Source: JAHHLP01 sp041609895 (GTDB lineage: Bacteria; Bacteroidota; Rhodothermia; Rhodothermales; JABDKH01). Taken from it: DNA of 6,706 nt. Shown here one piece after another: positions 1 to 6,557 of this stretch. The stretch is taken from positions 1-6,706 of the forward strand of contig JBFIPX010000184.1 in NCBI GenBank assembly GCA_041609895.1. Direction: 5' to 3'. The position numbers and the translations under genes were made by a program. Every line of letters begins with the position of its first letter. The first letter of the stretch is position 1. The notes under the pieces were generated by a model. It made no database searches. It was not told the origin of the DNA and saw only the letters and a program-made list of their open reading frames with translations.

Positions 1-119
1 ACGGGCGGTTTGTTGACCTTTGGAAGGACGCCGATCCGGAGCTGCAACCGATGGTAGAGGACGCGCGGGCGGGACTAGGTCGGCTCCTCGACCGTGAGGT
101 CGAAGAGCCGGACTCATGA
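1..119 (+). CDS. C-terminal tail of a probable TPR-type protein (5' end outside window)
   Basis: Read in the frame beginning at base 3, the sequence is open for 38 codons and ends at TGA 117-119. The other two forward frames stop within the first 60 bases. The peptide starts GRFVDLWKDADPELQPMVED and continues as an amphipathic, Glu/Arg-rich helix ending in REVEEPDS. The pattern of a 'LWKDADPEL' turn followed by a last helix rich in Ala, Arg and Leu is what I know from the final repeat of many TPR proteins, including serine/threonine kinase or TolB-like proteins with C-terminal TPRs. The assignment rests on that short similarity only. The last 13 or so codons also encode a strong hairpin (81-110). 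The next gene begins 165 bp downstream on the same strand, so co-transcription is possible but not shown. Confidence 0.6.
   Translation, partial: GRFVDLWKDADPELQPMVEDARAGLGRLLDREVEEPDS
81..110 (+). repeat. Strong inverted repeat with GTGA loop at the 3' end of the first gene
   Basis: Bases 81-93 pair with 98-110: twelve of thirteen positions are Watson-Crick, with a single C87/A104 mismatch. The four-base loop is GTGA, which is GUGA in RNA, a GNRA tetraloop. The hairpin lies inside the coding sequence and ends seven bases before the TGA. No T-run follows, so it does not look like a classical intrinsic terminator. It may stabilise the 3' end of the upstream mRNA, or support termination of another kind. 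Confidence 0.7.
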
Positions 120-161
120 GCTCGTGAGGCGCGATCAGACGGTTGGGACAGCATTCGCTTT

Positions 162-190
162 TTGCTGTGCGACGCGACAAAGGGTAAACT
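162..190 (+). promoter_or_regulatory. Tentative sigma70-like promoter before the S9 peptidase
   Basis: TTGCTG (162-167), a 17-bp spacer and TAAACT (185-190) match the -35 and -10 consensus at three and four of six positions. Transcription would start near 197, giving a leader of roughly 88 bases before the ATG at 285. The TTG plus TAAnnT pattern also appears in the candidate promoters at 3204 and 6559, which lends slight support. On its own the match is weak. Confidence 0.22.
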
Positions 191-284
191 CCGGTCACGG
201 GTTCCTCGGCTGGGGAATAATGAATCCAAGGACGATTGACCGCAACGAACTATTAGCGCGACCAAGTGCAGAGGTTGTAGAATC

Positions 285-2552
285 ATGAGAAATTGCTCCC
301 CGTTCATTCCCGCGTTCCTTCTCATGTGGGCGCTCTTGCCTAACGCTCTTCTCGGACAGACTTCAGACTCCGACTCGCTGCTGACGCTCGACCGCTTATT
401 CGACTCAGAGGACTTCACTGCGGCAACCTACGGTCCGACCCGATGGCTCGCAGGCGGCGGGTATACGACGCTCGAGAACTCCCAATCTGTCCTCGGAGCA
501 CGGGAAATCGTGCGGCACGACCCGGCAACAGGAAGTCGAGAAATACTTGTGCCGGGCGAATCGCTGGTGTCGCCACGACGCTCATTTGCTCTCGAGATCG
601 AGGATTACGACTGGTCAGCCGACCGGTCGCGCCTTCTCGTATTCACCAATACGAGGCGTGTCTGGAGAAGAAATACCCGGGGCGACTACTGGGTCCTTGA
701 CTTGCCATCCGGAGACCTGATCCAGCTCGGCCGGTTCGCCGAGCCGTCGCGCCTGATGTTTGCAAAGTTCTCTCCGGACGGCGACCGGGTCGCGTACGTG
801 TATCGCAACAACATCTACGTGGAGAGTTTGGATGGCGGCGGCGTGAAGCAGCTGACCCACGACGGCACGACGACTGTAATCAACGGCACGTTCGACTGGG
901 CCTACGAGGAGGAATTTCACATTCGCGACGGTTTTCGGTGGAGCCCCGATGGAAAGTCGATCGCATACTGGCAACTTGATGCCAGTGGCATCCGCGATTT
1001 CTTGCTGATCAACAATACGGACTCGCTCTACTCATATACGATACCGATTCAGTACCCGAAAGCGGGCACGATCAATTCCTCCTGCCGGATCGGAATCGTG
1101 CCGTCCACGGGCGGTCAAACGCAGTGGTTTGAATTATCTGACGATCCGCGAAATAACTACATCCCGCGCATGAAATGGTCGCAGGACTCTCGGGAGATCA
1201 TCATGATGCACATGAACCGGCTGCAGAACAGGCTGGAACTGATAGCTGGCGACGCCGAGAACGGAAGTACGACAACCATCTTGATGGAGCAGGACAGCGC
1301 CTGGGTCGACGTGCGAGTGGACAAACACCATTGGCTCGGGGAAGAAAATGACTTTACGTGGGTCACTCAGAAGAACGGTTGGCGACACGTCTACCGCTCT
1401 TCCGGTGATGGCCGAGAAGAGACGCTCCTCACCCGCGGGGAATTCGACATCCTGAGCGTCGCGCACGTCGACCACAACGAGGGCTGGCTCTACTTCATCG
1501 CGTCTCCGGAAGACCCTACAAGTCGCTATCTCTACCGGGCGCCCCTTGACGGCAGCGGTGCGATGGAGCGGTTGACTCCGGACAGTCTGGCCGGCGATCA
1601 CGAGTACGACATCTCCCCGGATTCCCGATATGCCATTCATACCTATTCGAATTTCGGAGATCCACCCGTGATCGATCTCGTTCGCCTGCCGGACCATTCG
1701 AGAGTCAGAGTACTTGAGAATAACGATCGGCTTAGAGAGAACGTGGAGGCGTTGCGACGAGGCAGTCACGAGTTCTTTCGTGTTGCACTGGGCGATACAC
1801 TCGAGCTTGATGGCTGGCTGATCAAACCGTCAGACTTTGATCCGTCGGCAAAGTACCCAGTCCTGTTCTACGTTTACGGGGAACCACCAAGCCAGCTCAC
1901 GCGCGATCGGTGGGGAGGGACGCGCTACCTGTGGCACGTCATGCTCGCCGAGCAAGGATATGTCGTGATGAGCGTAGACAACCGCGGCACTCCTGCGCCG
2001 CGAGGCCGCGCGTGGCGCAAGATGATTTACGGCGCCATCGGTGCGCAGGCCTCGGCGGACCAGGCCGGCGCGCTTAGAGAAATACTCAAGTGGCAGTTTG
2101 TTGACGAGAGCCGCATCGGAGTTTGGGGGTGGAGCGGCGGCGGATCGATGACCCTCAACCTGATGTTTCGATATCCCGATCTGTATCATACCGGAATGTC
2201 TGTGGCTCCCGTTCCGGACCAGCGCTACTATGACACCATCTACCAGGAACGGTACATGGGTCTTCCACAGGAAAACGTTACCGGCTACCGGATTGGCTCA
2301 CCTATTACGTATGCGAACAACCTGCACGGTAACCTGCTTCTCGTTCACGGAACCGGAGACGACAACGTTCACTACCAGGGGACCGAGGCGCTTATCAACG
2401 AGCTGATCGCTCACAACAAGCACTTCACGATGATGGCGTATCCGAACCGGACGCACTCAATTCGCGAAGGTGAGGGAACAACGAGGCATCTCTACGGCCT
2501 ACTGACAAGGTATCTCAACGAGAATCTTCCACCAGGTCCCGTCGATGGGTAG
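285..2552 (+). CDS. Secreted DPP-IV-type S9 family serine peptidase
   Basis: A 755-residue prolyl dipeptidyl peptidase of family S9B, close to the usual length of DPP-IV (human, 766). A hydrophobic N-terminus (residues 5-23) followed by ALLG|Q suggests a signal peptide cut after Gly24, so it should act in the periplasm or at the surface, removing X-Pro or X-Ala dipeptides. The beta-propeller spans about 90-455 and carries DWAYEEEF, whose Glu209-Glu210 match the pair that binds the substrate N-terminus. The alpha/beta-hydrolase domain spans about 545-750. Catalytic residues by motif are Ser617 (GWSGGG), Asp692 (HGTGDDNVH) and His724 (NRTHSI), with oxyanion Tyr531 in VYGEPPSQ. The S1-pocket tyrosines are kept (Tyr649, Tyr653 in RYYDTIYQERYMG), as is Asn694. 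Two positions differ from human DPP-IV: Gly for Tyr after the nucleophile, and Gln646 where human has Trp659. GAGG at 271-274, ten bases upstream, supports this ATG. The next gene follows after 14 bp. The family is certain, the exact substrate is not. Confidence 0.96.
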   Translation: MRNCSPFIPAFLLMWALLPNALLGQTSDSDSLLTLDRLFDSEDFTAATYGPTRWLAGGGYTTLENSQSVLGAREIVRHDPATGSREILVPGESLVSPRRSFALEIEDYDWSADRSRLLVFTNTRRVWRRNTRGDYWVLDLPSGDLIQLGRFAEPSRLMFAKFSPDGDRVAYVYRNNIYVESLDGGGVKQLTHDGTTTVINGTFDWAYEEEFHIRDGFRWSPDGKSIAYWQLDASGIRDFLLINNTDSLYSYTIPIQYPKAGTINSSCRIGIVPSTGGQTQWFELSDDPRNNYIPRMKWSQDSREIIMMHMNRLQNRLELIAGDAENGSTTTILMEQDSAWVDVRVDKHHWLGEENDFTWVTQKNGWRHVYRSSGDGREETLLTRGEFDILSVAHVDHNEGWLYFIASPEDPTSRYLYRAPLDGSGAMERLTPDSLAGDHEYDISPDSRYAIHTYSNFGDPPVIDLVRLPDHSRVRVLENNDRLRENVEALRRGSHEFFRVALGDTLELDGWLIKPSDFDPSAKYPVLFYVYGEPPSQLTRDRWGGTRYLWHVMLAEQGYVVMSVDNRGTPAPRGRAWRKMIYGAIGAQASADQAGALREILKWQFVDESRIGVWGWSGGGSMTLNLMFRYPDLYHTGMSVAPVPDQRYYDTIYQERYMGLPQENVTGYRIGSPITYANNLHGNLLLVHGTGDDNVHYQGTEALINELIAHNKHFTMMAYPNRTHSIREGEGTTRHLYGLLTRYLNENLPPGPVDG

Positions 2553-2566
2553 GCGGGTGGAGTTGT

Positions 2567-3070
2567 GTGCAATTCATGAATCTCTTTCTACTCGTCATAG
2601 CTGTTGCAACGTTCCTGTGTTCTTTGGTCGCCGGTTTTCTGTTTGCCTTCGCCGTGGTCGCGATGCCCGGTATAGGAAGGCTCGGAGATCGCGAGTTTAT
2701 TAGAACATTTCAGGTCATGGACCGCGTCATTCAGAATAACCACCCGCTCTTTCTCGTCGTCTGGCTGGGATCGGTAGTTGTGCTGATCGTCGCGATCGTC
2801 ATGGGATTCGGAAGACTGGGGGGCGTGGACTTGTTCTTGCTCGTTGCCGCCGCAGCTACCTACATCTTCGGCGTGCAACTACCGACCGTGACTATCAACA
2901 TCCCGCTTAACAACCAGCTTCAGGCTGTCGAGGTGAACGGGCTTGATGAAGGGGAGGCAAGCAAGGTTCGTCTCGGCTTCGAACCGCGCTGGAACCGGTG
3001 GAACCGGATACGGACACTGCTATCTTGTACCGCCGCTGCCCTGTTGGTCGGATTGCTCATCAGGTTGTGA
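2567..3070 (+). CDS. Small membrane protein of the DUF1772 (anthrone-oxygenase-like) family
   Basis: A 167-residue integral membrane protein with about four hydrophobic segments: residues 5-33, 60-80, 88-105 and 150-166. Between the third and fourth lies a conserved-looking stretch, TINIPLNNQL (109-118), followed by FEPRWNRWNRIRT (138-150). The N-terminal membrane helix with a downstream NxPxN motif and a Trp-Asn/Arg-rich segment before the last helix is what I know as DUF1772, a family with fungal anthrone oxygenase-like members. The bacterial members have no settled function. The start is uncertain. GTG 2567 has GGAG only four bases away (AGGCGG ten bases away), while ATG 2576, three codons later, has GGAG thirteen bases away. 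The gene lies 14 bp after the S9 peptidase and is probably co-transcribed with it. No catalytic role is claimed. Confidence 0.85.
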   Translation: MQFMNLFLLVIAVATFLCSLVAGFLFAFAVVAMPGIGRLGDREFIRTFQVMDRVIQNNHPLFLVVWLGSVVVLIVAIVMGFGRLGGVDLFLLVAAAATYIFGVQLPTVTINIPLNNQLQAVEVNGLDEGEASKVRLGFEPRWNRWNRIRTLLSCTAAALLVGLLIRL

Positions 3071-3155
3071 CGCTGTCTCTCAAATGTTTCGAAACCGGGT
3101 GTCCGAACTCAATCACAAGCAGAGCCCGTCGCGTAAGTGACGACTGACCAGCGAA

Positions 3156-3187
3156 CCGGTATTCCTCTGCACGCGAGGAATACTCGG
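3156..3187 (+). repeat. Stem-loop between the DUF1772-like gene and the membrane-protein gene
   Basis: GTATTCCTC (3159-3167) and GAGGAATAC (3175-3183) form a perfect 9-bp stem with a seven-base loop. A G-T pair (3158/3184) and, after a one-base bulge, two further C-G pairs extend it. It lies 86 bp past the DUF1772-like stop and upstream of the next candidate promoter, a sensible place for a terminator or 3'-end stabiliser of the upstream operon. No T-run follows, so it is not a canonical intrinsic terminator. A protein-binding dyad is an equal alternative. Confidence 0.5.
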
Positions 3188-3203
3188 CAAAGGTGCCCCA
3201 AGT

Positions 3204-3232
3204 TTGCGGCATGCAAAAGTACTTTGTAAATT
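3204..3232 (+). promoter_or_regulatory. Candidate sigma70-like promoter for the polytopic membrane protein
   Basis: TTGCGG (3204-3209), a 17-bp spacer and TAAATT (3227-3232) fit a housekeeping promoter at three and four of six positions, in a locally A/T-rich patch. Transcription would begin near 3239-3241 and leave a leader of about 57 bases before ATG 3297. This would exclude translation from the in-frame TTG at 3204. The -10 box lies in the centre of a perfect dyad (3219-3239). Confidence 0.4.
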
Positions 3233-3239
3233 AAAGTAC
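3219..3239. promoter_or_regulatory. Perfect dyad (7-bp arms, 7-bp centre) over the putative -10: candidate operator
   Basis: GTACTTT (3219-3225) and AAAGTAC (3233-3239) are exact reverse complements separated by seven A/T-rich bases that contain the putative -10 box TAAATT. Symmetry on this scale is typical of sites for dimeric repressors, and the position would block RNA polymerase. The stem is A/T-rich with a seven-base loop, so a DNA operator is likelier than an RNA hairpin. No regulator gene is visible in the window. Confidence 0.45.
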
Positions 3240-3296
3240 AGGTCGTTTGATGGTGACGAGATCGGCGCGCCCACGTCCATCGACTTGCCAAACCAG

Positions 3297-4640
3297 ATGC
3301 CACAACGCGGGACGCGAGGCTTGACATACTCGGATCAGATCAAGAACGTACTCGATAATCCGGGGCAGCTGGAAAGGCTCTATCAAAACGCCCGGCAAGC
3401 GGGCAACGCAGAATCGTTTCAGGAGGAGATCTTCGCCGCCTACCAAGACCGCCCAGACGACATACTATTGTCAGCATGGTACCACCGGCTCAAATCGCCA
3501 GAGCCAAAAGGCCTATCTGATTCGGAAGCTAGTCGCCCATGGGCAGCGGCCATCGCGAGCGGCCTCGCGACAGGCCTGGTACTGTGGGCGGTTTCTGATC
3601 CTGCTCTGACCCTGATTGATGACTTTCCGTATTTCATCCTTCTCTGGGCACCCATCGCTGCTGTGTTCGCAATGGGTTTTCTGGTTTTGTCCGACACGCG
3701 ACGCTTCAGACGAGCGGTAATCGGCAGCCTGGCCGTGGCCATCGCAACACTGTATGTCTTCCTCGTTGCTCCCATAGAGGCTGAGGTCGCAGGACAGACG
3801 TACCTGATCATTACGGCATTTCATCTCCCGTTGCTTTCGTACGCTGCCGTCGGTGTGACCCTCGTCGGCCTGAAGGACGATCCTCGCAACCGCTTTGCGT
3901 ACTTGAGCAAATCGCTCGAGGTGTTTATCACTGCCGGTCTGTTCGGTATCACAGGGGTCATTGCGTTGCAGATTTCGTACGGGATGTTCGACACGCAAGG
4001 CCTGGTGATTCCGGAATGGGCGCTTCGCCTCATCGTGTCCATGGCTGCCGGCGTGCTGCCGCTCCTCGCAATAGTGACGAGCTACGATCCGGCGCTCGAG
4101 CCATCCCAGCAGGACTTCAGCAAGGGGATAAGCCGCCTGATCGCCACCATCATGCATGTCGTGCTGCCGGTCGTGTGCGGCATCATGCTCATCTACGTCC
4201 TTTTCATCCCTTTCACATTCTGGGGACCCTTCGAGAACCGCCAGGTCCTGATCGTCTACAACGTTATGCTGTTTGCAATCATGGCGCTGCTCGTTGGGGC
4301 CGTTCCGGTCAAGCCGGCGTTACAGTCGGAGCGGGTCAGCACGCTCGTGCGGCGCGGAGTCGTCGTCGTGACGGCCCTCGCGGCGTTGATCGGGATTTAT
4401 GCGCTGTCGGCGGTGATCTACCGAACGATTGAGGGCGGCATAACACCGAATCGCTTGACAGTGATCGGCTGGAACATCATTAACATCGTTACACTCACTG
4501 TACTTGCTGTCAAGCAAACAAGAGCCGAGCGTGAAAACTGGACCAGCGCCATTCACGACGCATTTAGCCTTGCGGCATACGCCTACATTTCGTGGGGGCT
4601 GTTTGTTGTTGTGATCACGCCGCTCCTGTTTAGGACGTAG
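3297..4640 (+). CDS. Polytopic membrane protein of unknown function (about 11 TM segments)
   Basis: From ATG 3297 this is a 447-residue protein. A soluble N-terminal part of about 75 residues (YSDQIKNVLDNPGQLERLYQ onward, with EEIFAAYQDRPDDILLSAWYHRL) precedes about eleven hydrophobic helices, near residues 81-102, 111-132, 139-158, 168-192, 207-227, 240-261, 281-306, 316-337, 352-375, 386-404 and 424-444. The segment RTIEGGITPNRLTVIGWNIINI near residues 376-397 faintly recalls DUF4153-type membrane proteins. I do not recognise the family with confidence, and no catalytic motif is visible. The frame stays open upstream to TTG 3204, which has AAAGGTG eight bases before it and would add 31 residues. 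Those extra codons are A/T-rich and overlap the putative promoter and dyad, so I prefer ATG 3297 although it lacks a clear Shine-Dalgarno. The gene appears monocistronic and convergent with the lipoprotein gene downstream. Confidence 0.82.
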   Translation: MPQRGTRGLTYSDQIKNVLDNPGQLERLYQNARQAGNAESFQEEIFAAYQDRPDDILLSAWYHRLKSPEPKGLSDSEASRPWAAAIASGLATGLVLWAVSDPALTLIDDFPYFILLWAPIAAVFAMGFLVLSDTRRFRRAVIGSLAVAIATLYVFLVAPIEAEVAGQTYLIITAFHLPLLSYAAVGVTLVGLKDDPRNRFAYLSKSLEVFITAGLFGITGVIALQISYGMFDTQGLVIPEWALRLIVSMAAGVLPLLAIVTSYDPALEPSQQDFSKGISRLIATIMHVVLPVVCGIMLIYVLFIPFTFWGPFENRQVLIVYNVMLFAIMALLVGAVPVKPALQSERVSTLVRRGVVVVTALAALIGIYALSAVIYRTIEGGITPNRLTVIGWNIINIVTLTVLAVKQTRAERENWTSAIHDAFSLAAYAYISWGLFVVVITPLLFRT

Positions 4641-4749
4641 CATCCGATTCGGATCTTCAGTTTGCGCCGGACGAGCGGGTAGCGTTGTCTTAATCACGTC
4701 TGGATCGCGACGCCTCCGCCAATGTCAGCGACGTCGTGCGTGCAAATGG

Positions 4750-5451
4750 TCACGGATCAGCGCAGCACCGAAATCCCGTCGAGTAGTCGTGATAGCTACG
4801 ACCGTGTGCCGTGGTGCGGTACGAGCAGCCCTCACCGTTGATTTTCGCGTCAACGTAGAAGCCGCCACGAAACGTACCCTCTGCGTCGGCCACCCATTCG
4901 TGCAGGTTGCCATGCATGTCGAATACGCCTTCGGCAGATATGCAGAGCGGATTCGTACCCGTCGAGTCGAGCGAGTTGTCGAGCTGGTTGAGGCGTGGAT
5001 CGTTCATTTGGTATGGCAGCCAATTCGTGTTGTCGCCGAACAACTCGATGACGGGGTGGGTAGTGCGACCTTCATTGCAGGCAGCCGGATCATAGGTATT
5101 ACCGTATGGGAACGCTCGTCCGTCCGGTCCCCGGCATGCTCGGACCCATTCGTTGCTGGTGCACAGTCTCTTGCCCGCGGCTCGGCATGCGGAGTCAGCC
5201 ACGTCTCCGCTGATGTATCCCTGCGGGATGACTCCCCTAGTCGATGCGGCCGTGCCGCTGTCGGGTACGTCATAAGGTGACTGCCCGACGAGATGCGCCT
5301 CCCATAGGTCGATGCAGTAGTGGTCGATGAGCGTCATGTCCGGCGGACAGTCCACCGACGCAGCGTTTGGTGATGGACCATTGCTGCACCCGCCCACAGT
5401 CAGGAATGAAGCAAGGAGTATTGGTCCAGCCTGCGACATCGGTTGCCTCAT
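4750..5451 (-). CDS. Lipoprotein with an FGE/sulfatase-modifying-factor (SUMF1) fold
   Basis: A 233-residue exported protein. The N-terminus ILLASFLTVGG|C is a lipobox, with lipid attachment at Cys22. The rest reads as a compact FGE-sulfatase domain: AGKRLCTSNEWVRACRG (residues 92-108), AFPYGNTYDPAACN (113-126), GVFDMHGNLHEWVAD (175-189), FRGG (194-197) and the closing GFRC (226-229). True formylglycine-generating enzymes use a cysteine pair shortly after the GGS segment. Here GGFYVDAKINGEGC has Asp at the first position and no matching pair, so sulfatase activation is unlikely and a binding or structural role is inferred. The mature protein has eleven cysteines counting Cys22, consistent with disulfides outside the cytoplasm. 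ATG 5451 lies 7 bp after the reductase stop, and its Arg2 gives the signal peptide a positive charge. The in-frame ATG at 5439 has GAGG six bases upstream and is an equally possible start. Probably second in a leftward operon. Confidence 0.88.
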   Translation of the reverse strand: MRQPMSQAGPILLASFLTVGGCSNGPSPNAASVDCPPDMTLIDHYCIDLWEAHLVGQSPYDVPDSGTAASTRGVIPQGYISGDVADSACRAAGKRLCTSNEWVRACRGPDGRAFPYGNTYDPAACNEGRTTHPVIELFGDNTNWLPYQMNDPRLNQLDNSLDSTGTNPLCISAEGVFDMHGNLHEWVADAEGTFRGGFYVDAKINGEGCSYRTTAHGRSYHDYSTGFRCCADP

Positions 5452-5458
5452 CTACGTA

Positions 5459-6469
5459 TCACGAACGTGACTCTGATTCCTGCATCTGCTTCAACAGGTC
5501 TTCCAAAACATCCACATAGAGCTGGCTGAGAGCCGCCATCTCTGAATCGGCCAAGCCAAATGGTCCGTCCGTGTTCTCGATGGCCTGCTCGGGCGTGCGC
5601 ATTCCGGGAATAACGGTGGAGACCCCATCGTGGCCAAGCACGAAGGCGATCGCAAGCGCTGTTGGGGTTATTCGAAGCGACTCGGCAATCTGAAAGAAGG
5701 GCCTCAGATCCGCCATTGACTGACTGATAATCGGTTTCGTCAGTCTGAAACTTCGGTGGTCGGTCGGCTCGAACGTCGAGGACGTGTCAAGCTTGCCTGT
5801 CAGCAGCCCGAAGTGAAGAGGCATTCTGGCGATGACACCGTAACCGTGTTCCGCAGCCCTCTTGACAACCGAAAGAGCACGTTGGTTGATCACGCTCAGC
5901 ACTAGTTGAAATCCGTCCGCAAGCATTCGATCGATCAGGTAGTCAGCCTCCGGCTGCGGACTGTACGTGTTCAGTGACAGGCCCCAGTAACGAACTTTGC
6001 CCATCGCGACGAGTCGTTCCATCGCGTCGATGCATTCGCCATTCTTCAGGTGGCTTAGACGTGCTGAGTGGAGTTGATAGAAGTCAATGCAATCTCGCTT
6101 GAGTCGCTTCAGACTTGCATCGCAAGCCGACATGATGTGATCGCGCGAATAATCCAAACGAATCGATCCATCACTGCCGAGACGATGCCCGACCTTGGTC
6201 GCAATAGTCACGTCGGAGTTGTTTCCGAGCGTTTCTCCGAGCAGCGTCTCCGAGTGCCCCAGGCCGTAGAAGTCAGCTGTGTCGAAAAACGTAACTCCGC
6301 GATCAAGTGCCGTTGAGATGGCACGATGGGACACGGTGTCATCCGATTCACCCCAGCCAATGGCTACGCCACCGGCCGTGGCGGCGCCACCGATTGCCCA
6401 TGTGCCAAACCCGACGCGACTTACCGAGAGGTCGGTCTGACCAAACGTGTTTTTCGGAACTCCGGTCAT
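5459..6469 (-). CDS. Aldo/keto reductase family oxidoreductase
   Basis: A 336-residue cytoplasmic NAD(P)H-dependent oxidoreductase of typical length for the family, predicted to reduce aldehydes or ketones in a (beta/alpha)8 barrel. The catalytic tetrad is visible: Asp63 and Tyr68 in FFDTADFYG, Lys92 in IATKVG and His134 in YQLHSA. The N-terminal GFGTWAIGG (20-28) and the cofactor-binding STVIPGMRTPEQAIEN (284-299) are standard. GWGESDD (38-44) and the LGLSLNT-like strand (YWGLSLNTYS, 161-170) place it among bacterial AKRs related to general-stress or galactose-dehydrogenase-like members, but the substrate cannot be named. ATG 6469 gives the usual start just before the first strand; AGAGAT next to it is only a weak ribosome site. 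It is the first gene of a leftward unit with the FGE-fold lipoprotein 7 bp behind, and is divergent from the gene at the right edge. Confidence 0.95.
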   Translation of the reverse strand: MTGVPKNTFGQTDLSVSRVGFGTWAIGGAATAGGVAIGWGESDDTVSHRAISTALDRGVTFFDTADFYGLGHSETLLGETLGNNSDVTIATKVGHRLGSDGSIRLDYSRDHIMSACDASLKRLKRDCIDFYQLHSARLSHLKNGECIDAMERLVAMGKVRYWGLSLNTYSPQPEADYLIDRMLADGFQLVLSVINQRALSVVKRAAEHGYGVIARMPLHFGLLTGKLDTSSTFEPTDHRSFRLTKPIISQSMADLRPFFQIAESLRITPTALAIAFVLGHDGVSTVIPGMRTPEQAIENTDGPFGLADSEMAALSQLYVDVLEDLLKQMQESESRS

Positions 6470-6557
6470 ATCTCTAGGGGAGAATTGACATCTCCTGGTC
6501 CGAAGATACGTGACGACGGCAATCGGGGTTGACGTTGCTATTCGTTACCGACCACGC

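Noticed and set aside
94..288. 64-residue GTG-initiated ORF that ends with an ATGA overlap on the S9 peptidase start
   Set aside because: It begins inside the first gene's coding end and its hairpin, has low-complexity Arg/Thr-rich composition, no recognisable motif and no good ribosome site. The overlap with ATG 285 looks accidental.
1134..1769. Long antisense open frame (211 codons) inside the S9 peptidase
   Set aside because: It is a shadow of GC-rich coding sequence. The peptidase frame carries all the family motifs and the antisense protein has none.
3211..3234. Seven-codon mini-ORF (MQKYFVN) upstream of the membrane-protein gene, a possible leader peptide
   Set aside because: It lies over the putative -10 and dyad, so it would be upstream of or at the transcription start. 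Its only ribosome-site-like sequence is about 15 bases away.
3513..4157. Antisense open frame (214 codons) inside the polytopic membrane protein
   Set aside because: It is rich in His, Arg and Gln, with no domain-like pattern. The forward frame has clear periodic hydrophobic helices.
4641..4749. Possible bidirectional terminator in the convergent gap, with ATCCG-ATT-CGGAT at 4642-4654
   Set aside because: The stem is only 5 bp and no T-run follows on either strand. No other convincing terminator is seen in this 109-bp gap.
4789..5280. Rightward open frame of 163 codons across the FGE-fold lipoprotein gene
   Set aside because: The reverse frame has a lipobox and FGE-fold motifs. The rightward product has none and is a shadow.
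6479..6495. 5-bp hairpin GGAGA-N7-TCTCC just upstream of the aldo/keto reductase start
   Set aside because: The stem is short and such repeats are common by chance. It could mask a ribosome site but the evidence is too thin.
6485..6513. Perfect TTGACA (6485-6490), a possible rightward promoter
   Set aside because: No acceptable -10 lies 16-18 bp downstream (TACGTG or ACGTGA), and it is about 145 bp from the right-edge start.
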